From Candidatus Peregrinibacteria bacterium (lineage in GTDB: Bacteria > Patescibacteriota > Gracilibacteria > Peribacterales > Peribacteraceae): a stretch of DNA of 64,000 nucleotides. Location of the stretch: contig JAUSFD010000005.1 of assembly GCA_030649955.1 (NCBI GenBank), positions 62,001 to 126,000 on the forward strand. Reading direction: 5' to 3'. The notes beneath the pieces are model-generated. The model ran no database searches and was not told the DNA's origin. It saw nothing but the letters and a program-made list of their open reading frames with translations. The position numbers were made by a program, and so were the translations under genes. Position 1 is the stretch's first letter, and every line of letters begins with the position of its first letter. Below are positions 1 through 7,101 of the stretch, piece after piece.

Positions 1-62
1 ATGCATTGTCTCACGATTTGCTCGAGAGGGTCCGTGGTGTCCATCTCGAAACTGCGATCCAT
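1..62 (-). CDS. possible 5' end of a gene leaving the window
   Basis: An ATG at position 62 on the minus strand opens a frame (starting MDRSFEMDTTDPLEQ) that stays open to the window edge, about 20 codons. It would follow the SGNH hydrolase gene in the same direction. No family can be recognised from so short a piece, and a purine-rich AGGAGAG lies somewhat far upstream. It could equally be non-coding. Confidence 0.3.
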   Translation of the reverse strand, partial: MDRSFEMDTTDPLEQIVRQC

Positions 63-97
63 AGAGATGTTGTAGAACTCTCCTATCCGTTACGCAA

Positions 98-1129
98 CTA
101 TTCGCCGATCGGTATCAGATTGTAGTGCTCCAGTGCTGCCTTGATGATGTCTGCCCCGTGCTCCGCCGTCTCCGCACTCGGATGCACGGTATCCCAGCTG
201 AGGGTTTCCGCATCGTTCCCGAAGACTTCGTAGAGGTCGAGAACGCGGAAGCCCTGCGCTTCGACGAGGGATTTGAGCTGTTCACGAGCAGTGAAGTGTA
301 GGTTTCGCTCTGGCCAGATCACGAAGAGGCGTGGGAGATCCCTTGGGAGGAGTGCTGTGAGCTTCGCGAGAGTCTCACCGTACGCCTTCAGGCTCTCTGC
401 CTTCATGTTCTCGCTGAAGGCATTTTCCTGCGCTGTCGCTTCCTGTTCCTGCAAATCACGCTTCCCCTGCTGTGCTGTCACGAACTTCTTCACTGCTCGG
501 TAGAAGGCGCTGCGGAGATCGAGCCAACACTTCCCTGGCACGTACGCCATCAGTCCCGTCTTGATCGGCGAGCACTGTTCCTCCTCCAGCGTCCACCCTT
601 CTGGCCGAAGGATGCCCTGCTCATCGAGGTGCGCGATGCCCGATTCCTCAAGGTCGTTGAAGTGGAAGATGAGGACGAGTGTAGTGGGATTGAGCTTCTT
701 CACTTTCTCCCGGAACACCGCTGTCTGCTGCGTAAGGTTGTACCCCGGTGATGCGGTATTCAGGACATTGAATTCTGGGAGGAGTGCCTGCAGGTGTGCA
801 GGGAGAGTCTGATCGTCTTCGAGTCCATAACCGAACGTGATGGAGTCTCCGAGCATTGCGATAAGCTGTTTCCCTTCCTGGAGCTCGGGTCCACGGAAGC
901 CCAGAGAGTTCGTCGTCACGGTGGAGCGGTATGCACGTTCGCTGATGCTCGGCTTCAGTTCGTACCTGATATCCGGGATGGCACTCGACTGGTAGATCTT
1001 CGGTGGATTGGGCTTCGTCGTCTGCAGCCCCGTCACACGCAGCGCGAATTCGATCCCCCCGAAGAAGATCGCAATCGTTGCGAGGAGGAGGGACACGTTG
1101 ATGACGGTGTTCCGCAGAGAAGAGCGCAT
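98..1129 (-). CDS. membrane-anchored SGNH/GDSL hydrolase
   Basis: Predicted SGNH-fold esterase, probably acting on acyl groups of an exported or cell-surface glycan. Residues about 6-30 form one membrane helix, and the rest would lie outside the membrane. The block-I motif AMLGDSITFGYG has its nucleophile Ser at residue 96, and a C-terminal DTVHPS supplies the Asp-His pair. I chose the internal ATG at 1129 because the helix starts right after it and a -10-like TACACT (1137-1142) lies 7 nt upstream. The longer frame back to 1237 runs through repeat DNA. It lies downstream of the carbamoyltransferase genes; SGNH hydrolases recur beside such clusters. The substrate is not known. Confidence 0.8.
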   Translation of the reverse strand: MRSSLRNTVINVSLLLATIAIFFGGIEFALRVTGLQTTKPNPPKIYQSSAIPDIRYELKPSISERAYRSTVTTNSLGFRGPELQEGKQLIAMLGDSITFGYGLEDDQTLPAHLQALLPEFNVLNTASPGYNLTQQTAVFREKVKKLNPTTLVLIFHFNDLEESGIAHLDEQGILRPEGWTLEEEQCSPIKTGLMAYVPGKCWLDLRSAFYRAVKKFVTAQQGKRDLQEQEATAQENAFSENMKAESLKAYGETLAKLTALLPRDLPRLFVIWPERNLHFTAREQLKSLVEAQGFRVLDLYEVFGNDAETLSWDTVHPSAETAEHGADIIKAALEHYNLIPIGE

Positions 1130-1156
1130 TGGTCGTAGTGTATAGGAACCCCTCAG

Positions 1157-1357
1157 GGCAGGCATACCTGCCTGTTGGGCAATCGTTTTCATCCCTCTGG
1201 GCTGCGGGCAAGTATGCCCGCGCTCATTCTTCTCCATTGTTGTATTTCCGGGATGCGGGCACGTATGCCCATGCCCGTGTGTCTATTTTTGGATTGATGT
1301 TTTGCACCAATTTGCCCAAAAAAACCTACAAAAAACATTAGGGCAGGCATACCCGCG
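1157..1357. repeat. cluster of four small GGGCA/TGCCC hairpins
   Basis: Four related hairpins lie between two minus-strand genes: 1157-1172 (GGCAGG, loop CATA, CCTGCC), 1204-1221 (GCGGGCA, loop AGTA, TGCCCGC), 1257-1270 (GGGCA, loop CGTA, TGCCC) and a decayed copy at 1341-1357. They share the core GGGCANGTATGCCC and look like a REP-type family. Their role is unknown. Confidence 0.65.
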
Positions 1358-1374
1358 CTATGTTCGTTGTTTGT

Positions 1375-2367
1375 TCATTGCTTCTCCCCCACAAGGACGA
1401 ATAGTCCTCCCTCTCGTCCGATGGAAAACATCCATTGCAATTGATTCATCACATGCAGGAATGAACTTCCATGGGGGTGTTCTTCAAATAATCGCATATC
1501 AACCCCCTCTCCTGGCAATTTCCCCGCGATATCTGGCACGCCGCTCAGGTACTTCACATTCGATTCTGCGAACCACCCGAGCACTTCATCCACACTGTGC
1601 CAGCTCTCGTGGGGATTCCTGTACTGATCCGCGAACCAGATCTCCTTCTTACTCTGGTCGACATCCTTCCTACGCATATGTGCATCGAGGAAGCGAAACG
1701 CGTTGCCGCTGACCTTGAAGATCACCTGCCGAATGCCGAGCGGAATGCGCGCGTAGGTGTTGTAGAGCCCAATGAGGATCTTCCCTTCGGGTTTCACGAG
1801 CTTGAGGAGTTCAAGGAATCCGCCTTTCGGATCCGGTGTGTGGTGGAGGACACCCGAGCAGATGAGGACATCGACACTCGCGGGGGCGATGGGCATCGCG
1901 AAGATGTTCCCCTGCACGAAGTGCACGTTGCTGAGCCCGAAGCGATCGCGGAAGCCCTGCCCCAGTGCGAGCGATGCACCGCTCATGTCCGTTCCGATAA
2001 CGGTTCGTGTCGACACTAATCCGAGGTAGTTCGTCATCTGCCCCGTGCCGCATCCAACTTCTAGGACGGTTGCAAAGGGCGATATCGCCTGATCTACCCA
2101 CTTCCCAAATCCGCTCTTCCCCGCCTTATCCATGAGGATCCCCGGACTATCGATCCCGTCGTATCCAGGGAACGTGAACTGCTCGTAGAACGCCTGAATC
2201 AACTTCCGCACTCGCTCTTCCTCCTCCGTTTTCGTCGGCACGAGGAGGCGAGGAATTCCTCCGGTGATCGGGTACCGATTCCCATTCTCGGAAATGAGTT
2301 CACCTCCTTCCTCGTGGAGGGGTGTCTTCGTTTCCGGGCAGCGGAGGAAGGAGAGGAGATTCGGCAT
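1375..2367 (-). CDS. Trm112-like domain plus class I SAM methyltransferase
   Basis: The first ~45 residues resemble a Trm112-type zinc-ribbon module (LRCPETKTPL, then YPITGGIPRLL), although most zinc-binding cysteines are missing. A class I methyltransferase follows: SAM-binding VLEVGCGTGQ near residue 105, then VDVLICSGVLHHTPDP and a post-motif-III LVKPEGKILIG segment. The acceptor is unknown; genes of this layout are common in surface-glycan clusters. I start at ATG 2367, with AAGGTG 6 nt upstream as a plausible ribosome site. A GTG at 2376 is the alternative and overlaps that site. Confidence 0.8.
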   Translation of the reverse strand: MPNLLSFLRCPETKTPLHEEGGELISENGNRYPITGGIPRLLVPTKTEEEERVRKLIQAFYEQFTFPGYDGIDSPGILMDKAGKSGFGKWVDQAISPFATVLEVGCGTGQMTNYLGLVSTRTVIGTDMSGASLALGQGFRDRFGLSNVHFVQGNIFAMPIAPASVDVLICSGVLHHTPDPKGGFLELLKLVKPEGKILIGLYNTYARIPLGIRQVIFKVSGNAFRFLDAHMRRKDVDQSKKEIWFADQYRNPHESWHSVDEVLGWFAESNVKYLSGVPDIAGKLPGEGVDMRLFEEHPHGSSFLHVMNQLQWMFSIGREGGLFVLVGEKQ

Positions 2368-2493
2368 CCCGGACACCTTAGCGCAGATTGTGGCTTCTAT
2401 GAATTCTATACGACCGCACCCGGGGACGGGTGCTGCTCTGTTTCACTATTTCTTTTCTACACAGCAGCACCGCTCCGCGGTGCGGGTGGTTCC

Positions 2494-2580
2494 GGACCGC
2501 GGGCATAAAACCCAAGGACCGCGGGCAGAAAGCCCGCTCTCGTGGTTGATGGATTGCCCCAACCCACGAGAGCGCCTTTT
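2494..2580. repeat. direct repeats and hairpins, possible terminator
   Basis: GGACCGCGGGCA occurs twice (2494-2505 and 2516-2527). The second copy runs into a GCGGGC/GCCCGC hairpin (2521-2537). An 11-bp stem then joins 2535-2545 with 2564-2574 (CGCTCTCGTGG/CCACGAGAGCG), followed by CCTTTT on the plus strand. It lies downstream of the carbamoyltransferase gene and may end its transcript. Confidence 0.5.
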
Positions 2581-2614
2581 CTAGGCGCGGATGATTTTCG
2601 TTCAACAGGATTCC

Positions 2615-4459
2615 CTAATCTAATTCAAACTTGCTCAGGTACTGCTTCTGCTGGGTCTCACTCTGCGCTCCCATACTCTTCTTGCTGAGGAGGAAGTTCC
2701 CCAGCACCAGGTAATCCATGTGCGTGTGGAGGAAGCAGTTCAGTGCGTCTTTCGGTGACTCAACGATTGGCTCACCGCGAACGTTGAAGGATGTATTGAT
2801 GATCACGGGGCAGCCTGCCACGTGGGAGCCGTCCTCCTTTACGTGGCCTGTGCGTTGTTCGAAGGCTTTGAGGAGGTCGTAGTACTTCGGATTCTGATCG
2901 CGGCGGATCGTCTGGATGCGGGCAGAGCCATCGACGTGCGTGACCGCGGGAATTTCCTCGCGCTTCGCTGGCAGTGTATCTGCAACGATGAGCATGTACG
3001 GGCTCTCGCGATCCAGGTCGAAGTAGTCGGAGACACGCTCCTCGAGGACCGTCGGCGCGAAGGGGCGGAAGGATTCGCGGAACTTAATTTTCAGATTTAC
3101 CTTTTGCCAATTCTCCTTGTTGCGCGCATCCGCGATGATCGAGCGGTTCCCGAGCGAGCGGGGGCCGAACTCCATCCTCCCCTGGAACCAGCCGATGACC
3201 CGCGAACCAGTGTCGCCGTTCGACGGCGCCACGGTTCGGGGCTCCGCATTTTCCCCTGCGAGGAGTGCGGCAACTCGTTCGATGAGCTCAGTGTCGGAGA
3301 GTTTCTCATACGGGACATTCTGCGACTTCAGGAACGCCTCGATCTCCTCATTGCTGTACTCGTTCCCGAGGAACGCGTGCTCCATCTTCTTCGTCCGTGC
3401 CCCTTTGAACTGCTTGTGCCATATGGAGAGCGCAACACCGAGTGCTCCTCCGGCATCACCCGCCGCTGCTTGGATGAAGATTTGGTCGAAGAGGCCGGAT
3501 TTCAAGATCTTCCCGTTGGTCACGCAGTTGAGCGCAACGCCTCCCGCGAGGCAGAGGTTCCTCGATGGGTGGAGCTTCTGCGCATGTGTCACGATCTTCA
3601 GCATCACCTCGTTCGTGAGCTCCTGGAGCGATCGCGCGACGTCTTTATGGAATTGCGTGAGGGCGCCCTCACCCTTCCGCGTTGGTTGCTTGAAGAGCTC
3701 ATCGATCTTCCTGCCTGTCATCCTGAGGCCGTACTCGTACGTGAAGTAATCCATGTTGAGCGCGAAGCTCCCGTCCTCCTTCACATCGATGAGTGTGTGC
3801 ATCTCCTTCATGTATTTCGGCTCTCCGTACGGCGCTAATCCCATCACCTTGTACTCCGCACTGTTCACCTTGAAGCCCAGGTAGTACGTGATCGCGGAGT
3901 AGAGGAGACCCAGAGAGTGCGGGAAGTGAATCTCCTTTGTGATCTTCACATCCGTTCCCTTCCCATATCCGATCGTCGTCGTAGCCCACTCGCCAACGCC
4001 ATCGACGGTGACGACCGTCGCGTCCTCGAATCCGGACACGTAGTACGAGGAAGCTGCATGGGATTCATGGTGTGTAACGTAGAAGATGTCGCCCTTGTAC
4101 TTGAGTTCCTTCTGGATGTTCTGCGGGATCCAGAGCTTCTTCATCATCCACTCCTGCATCGCTCGATGGTACGAGATGAGTCCCTTCGGCCATACCTTGA
4201 AGTACGTCCGGAGGATGCGGTCGAAGAACTTCAGAAGTGGTTTCTCGTAAAAGCCAATTGCGGAGAGATCGTTCACGGTGATGTTCGCGAACTTCAGTGC
4301 CTGCGCTATTGCCTCCTTCGGGAGTGCTTCGTCGTGCTTCTTTCGCGTGTAGCGCTCCTCCTGCGCAGCGAAGATCACTTCACCATCCTTGATGAGTGCC
4401 ACTGCGCTGTCGTGGTAGTAGCACGAGATGCCGAGGATGTAGACGGGCTTCTCCGGCAT
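2615..4459 (-). CDS. carbamoyltransferase (NodU/CmcH/TobZ family)
   Basis: O-carbamoyltransferase, 614 aa, normal for the family. It is expected to make a carbamoyl-adenylate from carbamoyl phosphate and ATP and pass the carbamoyl group to a sugar or other small acceptor. The N-terminal ASKHA-like domain shows GISCYYHDSAVAL and the metal-binding HHESHAASSYY, then VTVDGVGEWATT. The C-terminal YrdC-like part has GRMEFGPRSLGNRSI and FRESFRPFAPTVL. The start at 4459 is two bases after the upstream stop codon, so translation is probably coupled; the frame's 15 extra N-terminal residues would overlap the neighbour. It is the last gene of the operon with the SxtJ-like and DUF5989 genes, a known neighbourhood. 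Substrate unknown. Confidence 0.93.
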   Translation of the reverse strand: MPEKPVYILGISCYYHDSAVALIKDGEVIFAAQEERYTRKKHDEALPKEAIAQALKFANITVNDLSAIGFYEKPLLKFFDRILRTYFKVWPKGLISYHRAMQEWMMKKLWIPQNIQKELKYKGDIFYVTHHESHAASSYYVSGFEDATVVTVDGVGEWATTTIGYGKGTDVKITKEIHFPHSLGLLYSAITYYLGFKVNSAEYKVMGLAPYGEPKYMKEMHTLIDVKEDGSFALNMDYFTYEYGLRMTGRKIDELFKQPTRKGEGALTQFHKDVARSLQELTNEVMLKIVTHAQKLHPSRNLCLAGGVALNCVTNGKILKSGLFDQIFIQAAAGDAGGALGVALSIWHKQFKGARTKKMEHAFLGNEYSNEEIEAFLKSQNVPYEKLSDTELIERVAALLAGENAEPRTVAPSNGDTGSRVIGWFQGRMEFGPRSLGNRSIIADARNKENWQKVNLKIKFRESFRPFAPTVLEERVSDYFDLDRESPYMLIVADTLPAKREEIPAVTHVDGSARIQTIRRDQNPKYYDLLKAFEQRTGHVKEDGSHVAGCPVIINTSFNVRGEPIVESPKDALNCFLHTHMDYLVLGNFLLSKKSMGAQSETQQKQYLSKFELD

Positions 4460-4460
4460 A

Positions 4461-4691
4461 TCAAAACTGGTAGCGCATGCTGTCTGGATAGTCCGGCGGT
4501 GCATCTAACCAGTAGCTCTCCTTCGGCTTCTTCGATGTGAAGAGCATGATCACTTTGAGCACTATCGCGTAGATGCTGAAAGCCACGAGCCACAGGATCG
4601 TGAGGATGATTTTGCTCATCACCATCCCCAGCACATGGCTGAAGGCCATCCATCCCTTGTAGAGCCAATTGAGAGGCGGGGGGAGGTTCAT
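4461..4691 (-). CDS. small SxtJ-like membrane protein
   Basis: A 76-aa protein with two hydrophobic stretches (about residues 14-48) and a charged C-terminal tail (SKKPKESYWLDAPPD). Its position directly before the carbamoyltransferase gene and after DUF5989 genes matches SxtJ-family proteins, whose function is unknown. I start at the ATG at 4691 (MNLPPPLNWLYKGW), because the longer frame to 4745 is read through a word-repeat hairpin (HDSQFKIHDS) and is very unlikely to be protein. Confidence 0.7.
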   Translation of the reverse strand: MNLPPPLNWLYKGWMAFSHVLGMVMSKIILTILWLVAFSIYAIVLKVIMLFTSKKPKESYWLDAPPDYPDSMRYQF

Positions 4692-4703
4692 ATTGCGGAG
4701 CGA

Positions 4704-4773
4704 GTATGAATCATGAATCTTGAATTGTGAATCATGAATACCCATGATTCATGATTCTGTATTCACGATTCAT
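4704..4773. repeat. word-repeat inverted element, GAATCATGAATCTT family, copy 1
   Basis: The left arm (4706-4740) repeats TGAATCATGAAT-type words. The right arm (4742-4773) holds their reverse complements (ATGATTCATGATTC). It lies between two co-directional genes of the carbamoyltransferase operon. A second copy is at 37482-37559. Confidence 0.85.
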
Positions 4774-4792
4774 CTCCAGTGGATTCCTCCTC

Positions 4793-4951
4793 TCAGAACA
4801 CCGTGTAAATGAAGGGTGCTAGCGGAGAACCCTGCGCGAAGATCAATATCAGGCCGAGGAGCGTAATGAGGAGAATCAGCGGCAGCAGCCACCACTTCTT
4901 CCGCACGCGCATGAACCGCCACAGATCCCGGAAAATGCTGAGTTTTCCCAT
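4793..4951 (-). CDS. DUF5989 family membrane protein, copy B
   Basis: A 52-aa protein with a basic N-terminal helix (MGKLSIFRDLWRFMRVRKKW) and one membrane helix at about residues 21-41, ending APFIYTVF. This is the DUF5989 pattern, associated with carbamoyltransferase clusters; the role is unknown. Its ATG lies one base after the stop of a near-identical upstream gene. The pair looks like a tandem duplication within the operon. Confidence 0.85.
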   Translation of the reverse strand: MGKLSIFRDLWRFMRVRKKWWLLPLILLITLLGLILIFAQGSPLAPFIYTVF

Positions 4952-4952
4952 G

Positions 4953-5111
4953 TCAGATGAGAGTATAGATGAATGGAGCCAAGACAGAATTCTGCGCAAA
5001 AATCAGGAGTAGCCCGAACAGGATGATCACGACGAGGATCGGGAGCAGCCACCACTTCTTCCGTACGCGCATGAACTGCCACAGGTCGGCGAAGATAGAG
5101 AGCTTGGACAT
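4953..5111 (-). CDS. DUF5989 family membrane protein, copy A
   Basis: A 52-aa paralogue of the next gene: MSKLSIFADLWQFMRVRKKW, a membrane helix, then FAQNSVLAPFIYTL. It is the first gene of the carbamoyltransferase operon. TATACT lies 7 nt before the ATG at 5111, which suggests a leaderless transcript and rules out the longer frame that starts inside the GGAACAG repeat. Confidence 0.85.
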   Translation of the reverse strand: MSKLSIFADLWQFMRVRKKWWLLPILVVIILFGLLLIFAQNSVLAPFIYTLI

Positions 5112-5139
5112 CGGAGGGAGTATAGGGAAGTACGCGAAG

Positions 5140-5197
5140 AGGGAACAGGGAACAGAATAACAGGGAACAGGGGCCCTGTTGTTCTGTTCCCGATCCC
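5140..5197. repeat. word-repeat inverted element, GGGAACAG family
   Basis: GGAACAG occurs four times in 5140-5171. The right arm (5173-5197, CCCTGTTGTTCTGTTCCC) is the reverse complement. The element sits between the divergent starts at 5111 (minus) and 5240 (plus), just upstream of the minus-strand promoter. Confidence 0.85.
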
Positions 5198-5239
5198 AAC
5201 GAGAATTCATCCCTTTCTCAATCTCTGTAGAATCAGCCC

Positions 5240-6004
5240 ATGCAACTTCCGCAATTTCAAATTCATGCTGCGATTGAGGAGAAGCACTGGTGGTTCCTCG
5301 GACGGAGGACGCTCTTCCGGGCGCTGCTCCATACAGTCGTTCCTCCGAATACGGGGAAGAAGCTCCTGGAGGTGGGGTCGGGCACTGGCGGGAACGTTGC
5401 TGCCTTCTCCCAGGAGTACGACTGCATTGGTGTCGAACCGATCGCGGAAGCGGTGCAATTCGCGAAGCAGCGGTTCCCGGATTGCCGATTCATCCAGGGC
5501 TTCGCACCGCGCGATGTGCAGAAGGAAATCGGTGAAGCGGACGTTGTTCTCCTCGCCGATGTGCTCGAGCACGTGGAGGATGACATCGACCTGGTCTCTA
5601 ATTTGCTCGCTGCGATGAAGCCCGGTGCGTACATGCTGATGATGGCGCCTGCGGACATGGCACTCTGGAGCCCGCACGACAGGGGATTCGAGCACTTCCG
5701 CCGCTACGACCTCGCCCGTGCTCGGAAGCTCTGGGAGGGGAAGCCTGTTACGGAACTCGTCTGCTCGTACGTGAACGCGCGCTTGTACTGGCCCATTCGC
5801 ATCGTGCGCATGCTCACGAAATTCTTCGGGAAATCATTTGGCCCCTCTGATACAGATCTCTCCCTACCTCCTGCTCCGGTCAATGCACTGCTCAGGAAGC
5901 TCTTCGAGAGTGAGGCAGGACGATTGAGGGAGATGCTTCGGCAACCGGGAATGAAGGGGTTCCGGCATGGGGTGAGTTTCATTGCGTTGCTCAGAAGAAA
6001 GTAG
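5240..6004 (+). CDS. class I SAM-dependent methyltransferase
   Basis: A 254-aa methyltransferase of the Methyltransf_23 type. It shows EEKHWWFLGRR at the N-terminus (typical of this subgroup in glycan loci), SAM-binding LLEVGSGTGGN near residue 48, the acidic GVEPI strand, and VVLLADVLEHVEDD. The GHDRGFEH-like region becomes SPHDRGFEHFRRYD. The acceptor is unknown. TAGAAT ends 6 nt before the ATG, suggesting a leaderless mRNA. The next gene is convergent. Confidence 0.85.
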   Translation: MQLPQFQIHAAIEEKHWWFLGRRTLFRALLHTVVPPNTGKKLLEVGSGTGGNVAAFSQEYDCIGVEPIAEAVQFAKQRFPDCRFIQGFAPRDVQKEIGEADVVLLADVLEHVEDDIDLVSNLLAAMKPGAYMLMMAPADMALWSPHDRGFEHFRRYDLARARKLWEGKPVTELVCSYVNARLYWPIRIVRMLTKFFGKSFGPSDTDLSLPPAPVNALLRKLFESEAGRLREMLRQPGMKGFRHGVSFIALLRRK

Positions 6005-6006
6005 CG

Positions 6007-6054
6007 TTGTCATGGTTCGTGGCCCCGCTGCGGCGGGGCACCTCACCATGACAA
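6007..6054. terminator. bidirectional hairpin between convergent genes
   Basis: Outer stem TTGTCATGGT (6007-6016) with ACCATGACAA (6045-6054). Inner stem GCCCCGC (6022-6028) with GCGGGGC (6033-6039). It lies between the stops of two convergent genes, so it could end both transcripts, although no long T-run follows. Confidence 0.55.
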
Positions 6055-6060
6055 GTTGTG

Positions 6061-6942
6061 CTACTTCGTCCCCCGGTTTCGCACCACCACCTCCGCGAGC
6101 AGCCCGAAGAGGCCGATCTGGAGGCCGGTTAAGAGCAAGAGCATGCCAGAATCAGAGACGTTACTCTCCGTGCGCAGGGTGTGCACGATCATGATGGTCC
6201 CCGCTGCGAGGAGCGCGAGGCTGGGCCAGATGAAGAAGCGAAGCGGCCTGAAGTACGTGATGATGCGCACGACGATGCCGAGGAAGTTCACGAAGTTCTT
6301 GAGGCCGTTCATCCCGCTCGAGAGCGTCGATTTCCCTTTGCGCGTGTAGTAGTCGATGGGGACGTACGAAACGATGTAGTCGTTCGTGAGTGCTGCCAGA
6401 GTGATGGTGATCGTGAAGGAGAAGCGCTGCGGGTAGAGGTGCATGAAGCGCTCCGCGAGCTCGCGTGTGAAGATGCGCATGCCGGAGTTCAAGTCGGGGA
6501 TGCGCATACCGGAGAGGGCGTTCGCGAGAATGTTCAGGACTGCTTTCGCTGGACGACGGATGAGAGGAATCTGCACACCGCGCTTCGTGCGCGCACCCAC
6601 CACCATGTCCGCCTTGCGTTCCCGGAGGCGCGTGAGGAGGAGCGGGAAATCCTTGAGCGGGTACGTCCCATCCGCATCTACCGTTCCGATGAGCTCCCCC
6701 TTTGAGTGGCGGATACCGCTCTTCACCGATGCTCCATAGCCGCGGTTCTGCGGGTGCGTGATGATCGTGAGCTCCTGGAGCTTCAAGTCGGAGAGAATCT
6801 TCACCGTTCCATCACTACTGCCATCGTCGACCGCGACGATCTCGAACTCCTCACCGGAACTCGTGAGCGTCTCGTGCAGCGTGCGGATCGTCGACTCGAT
6901 CACGCCCTCTTCGTTGAAGACGGGGATGATGATGGAGAGCAT
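6061..6942 (-). CDS. family 2 glycosyltransferase, DPM1/polyprenyl-phosphate type
   Basis: A 293-aa GT2 transferase. The GT-A fold shows IIPVFNEE, VDDGSSDGT and the metal-binding DADGTYP. Two or three membrane helices follow residue 215. This matches enzymes that put a sugar on polyprenyl phosphate. Its leader carries the TTAGGA word repeat. The likely -10 TAGACT lies in TGCGGTAGACT about 45 nt upstream, the same motif used by the GT2-GtrA gene at 42666. Confidence 0.88.
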   Translation of the reverse strand: MLSIIIPVFNEEGVIESTIRTLHETLTSSGEEFEIVAVDDGSSDGTVKILSDLKLQELTIITHPQNRGYGASVKSGIRHSKGELIGTVDADGTYPLKDFPLLLTRLRERKADMVVGARTKRGVQIPLIRRPAKAVLNILANALSGMRIPDLNSGMRIFTRELAERFMHLYPQRFSFTITITLAALTNDYIVSYVPIDYYTRKGKSTLSSGMNGLKNFVNFLGIVVRIITYFRPLRFFIWPSLALLAAGTIMIVHTLRTESNVSDSGMLLLLTGLQIGLFGLLAEVVVRNRGTK

Positions 6943-6945
6943 CGG

Positions 6946-7077
6946 GGAGGATTAGGATTAGGGTTAGGATTAGGGGGTGCGCCACAGTCTACCGCAGAAG
7001 CCTTCTATCCTCTCTATCCCAAATCCCAATCCTAATCCCAATCCTAATCCCTTTACCCATCCCTAGCCCAAATCCTC
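6946..7077. repeat. word-repeat inverted element, TTAGGA family, copy 1
   Basis: The left arm (6946-6977) is GGATTAGGATTAGGG-type hexamers. The right arm (7015-7077) is the complement (AATCCCAATCCTAATCCC). The ~40-nt loop holds TCTACCGCA, the complement of the -10 region of the minus-strand gene. It spans the whole divergent intergenic region. The likeness to telomere repeats is superficial. Confidence 0.85.
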
Positions 7078-7101
7078 ACTTTACCGTACCCTAGCCCTCC
7101 C

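Noticed and set aside
4461-4745. N-terminal extension MGIHDSQFKIHDS on the SxtJ-like protein
   Set aside because: It is the translation of a hairpin arm, not protein sequence; the start at 4691 fits the membrane topology.
6946-7077. Telomere-like or linear-chromosome end (TTAGGG)
   Set aside because: The tract is short, degenerate, internal, and paired with its complement across a promoter. It behaves like the other word-repeat elements.
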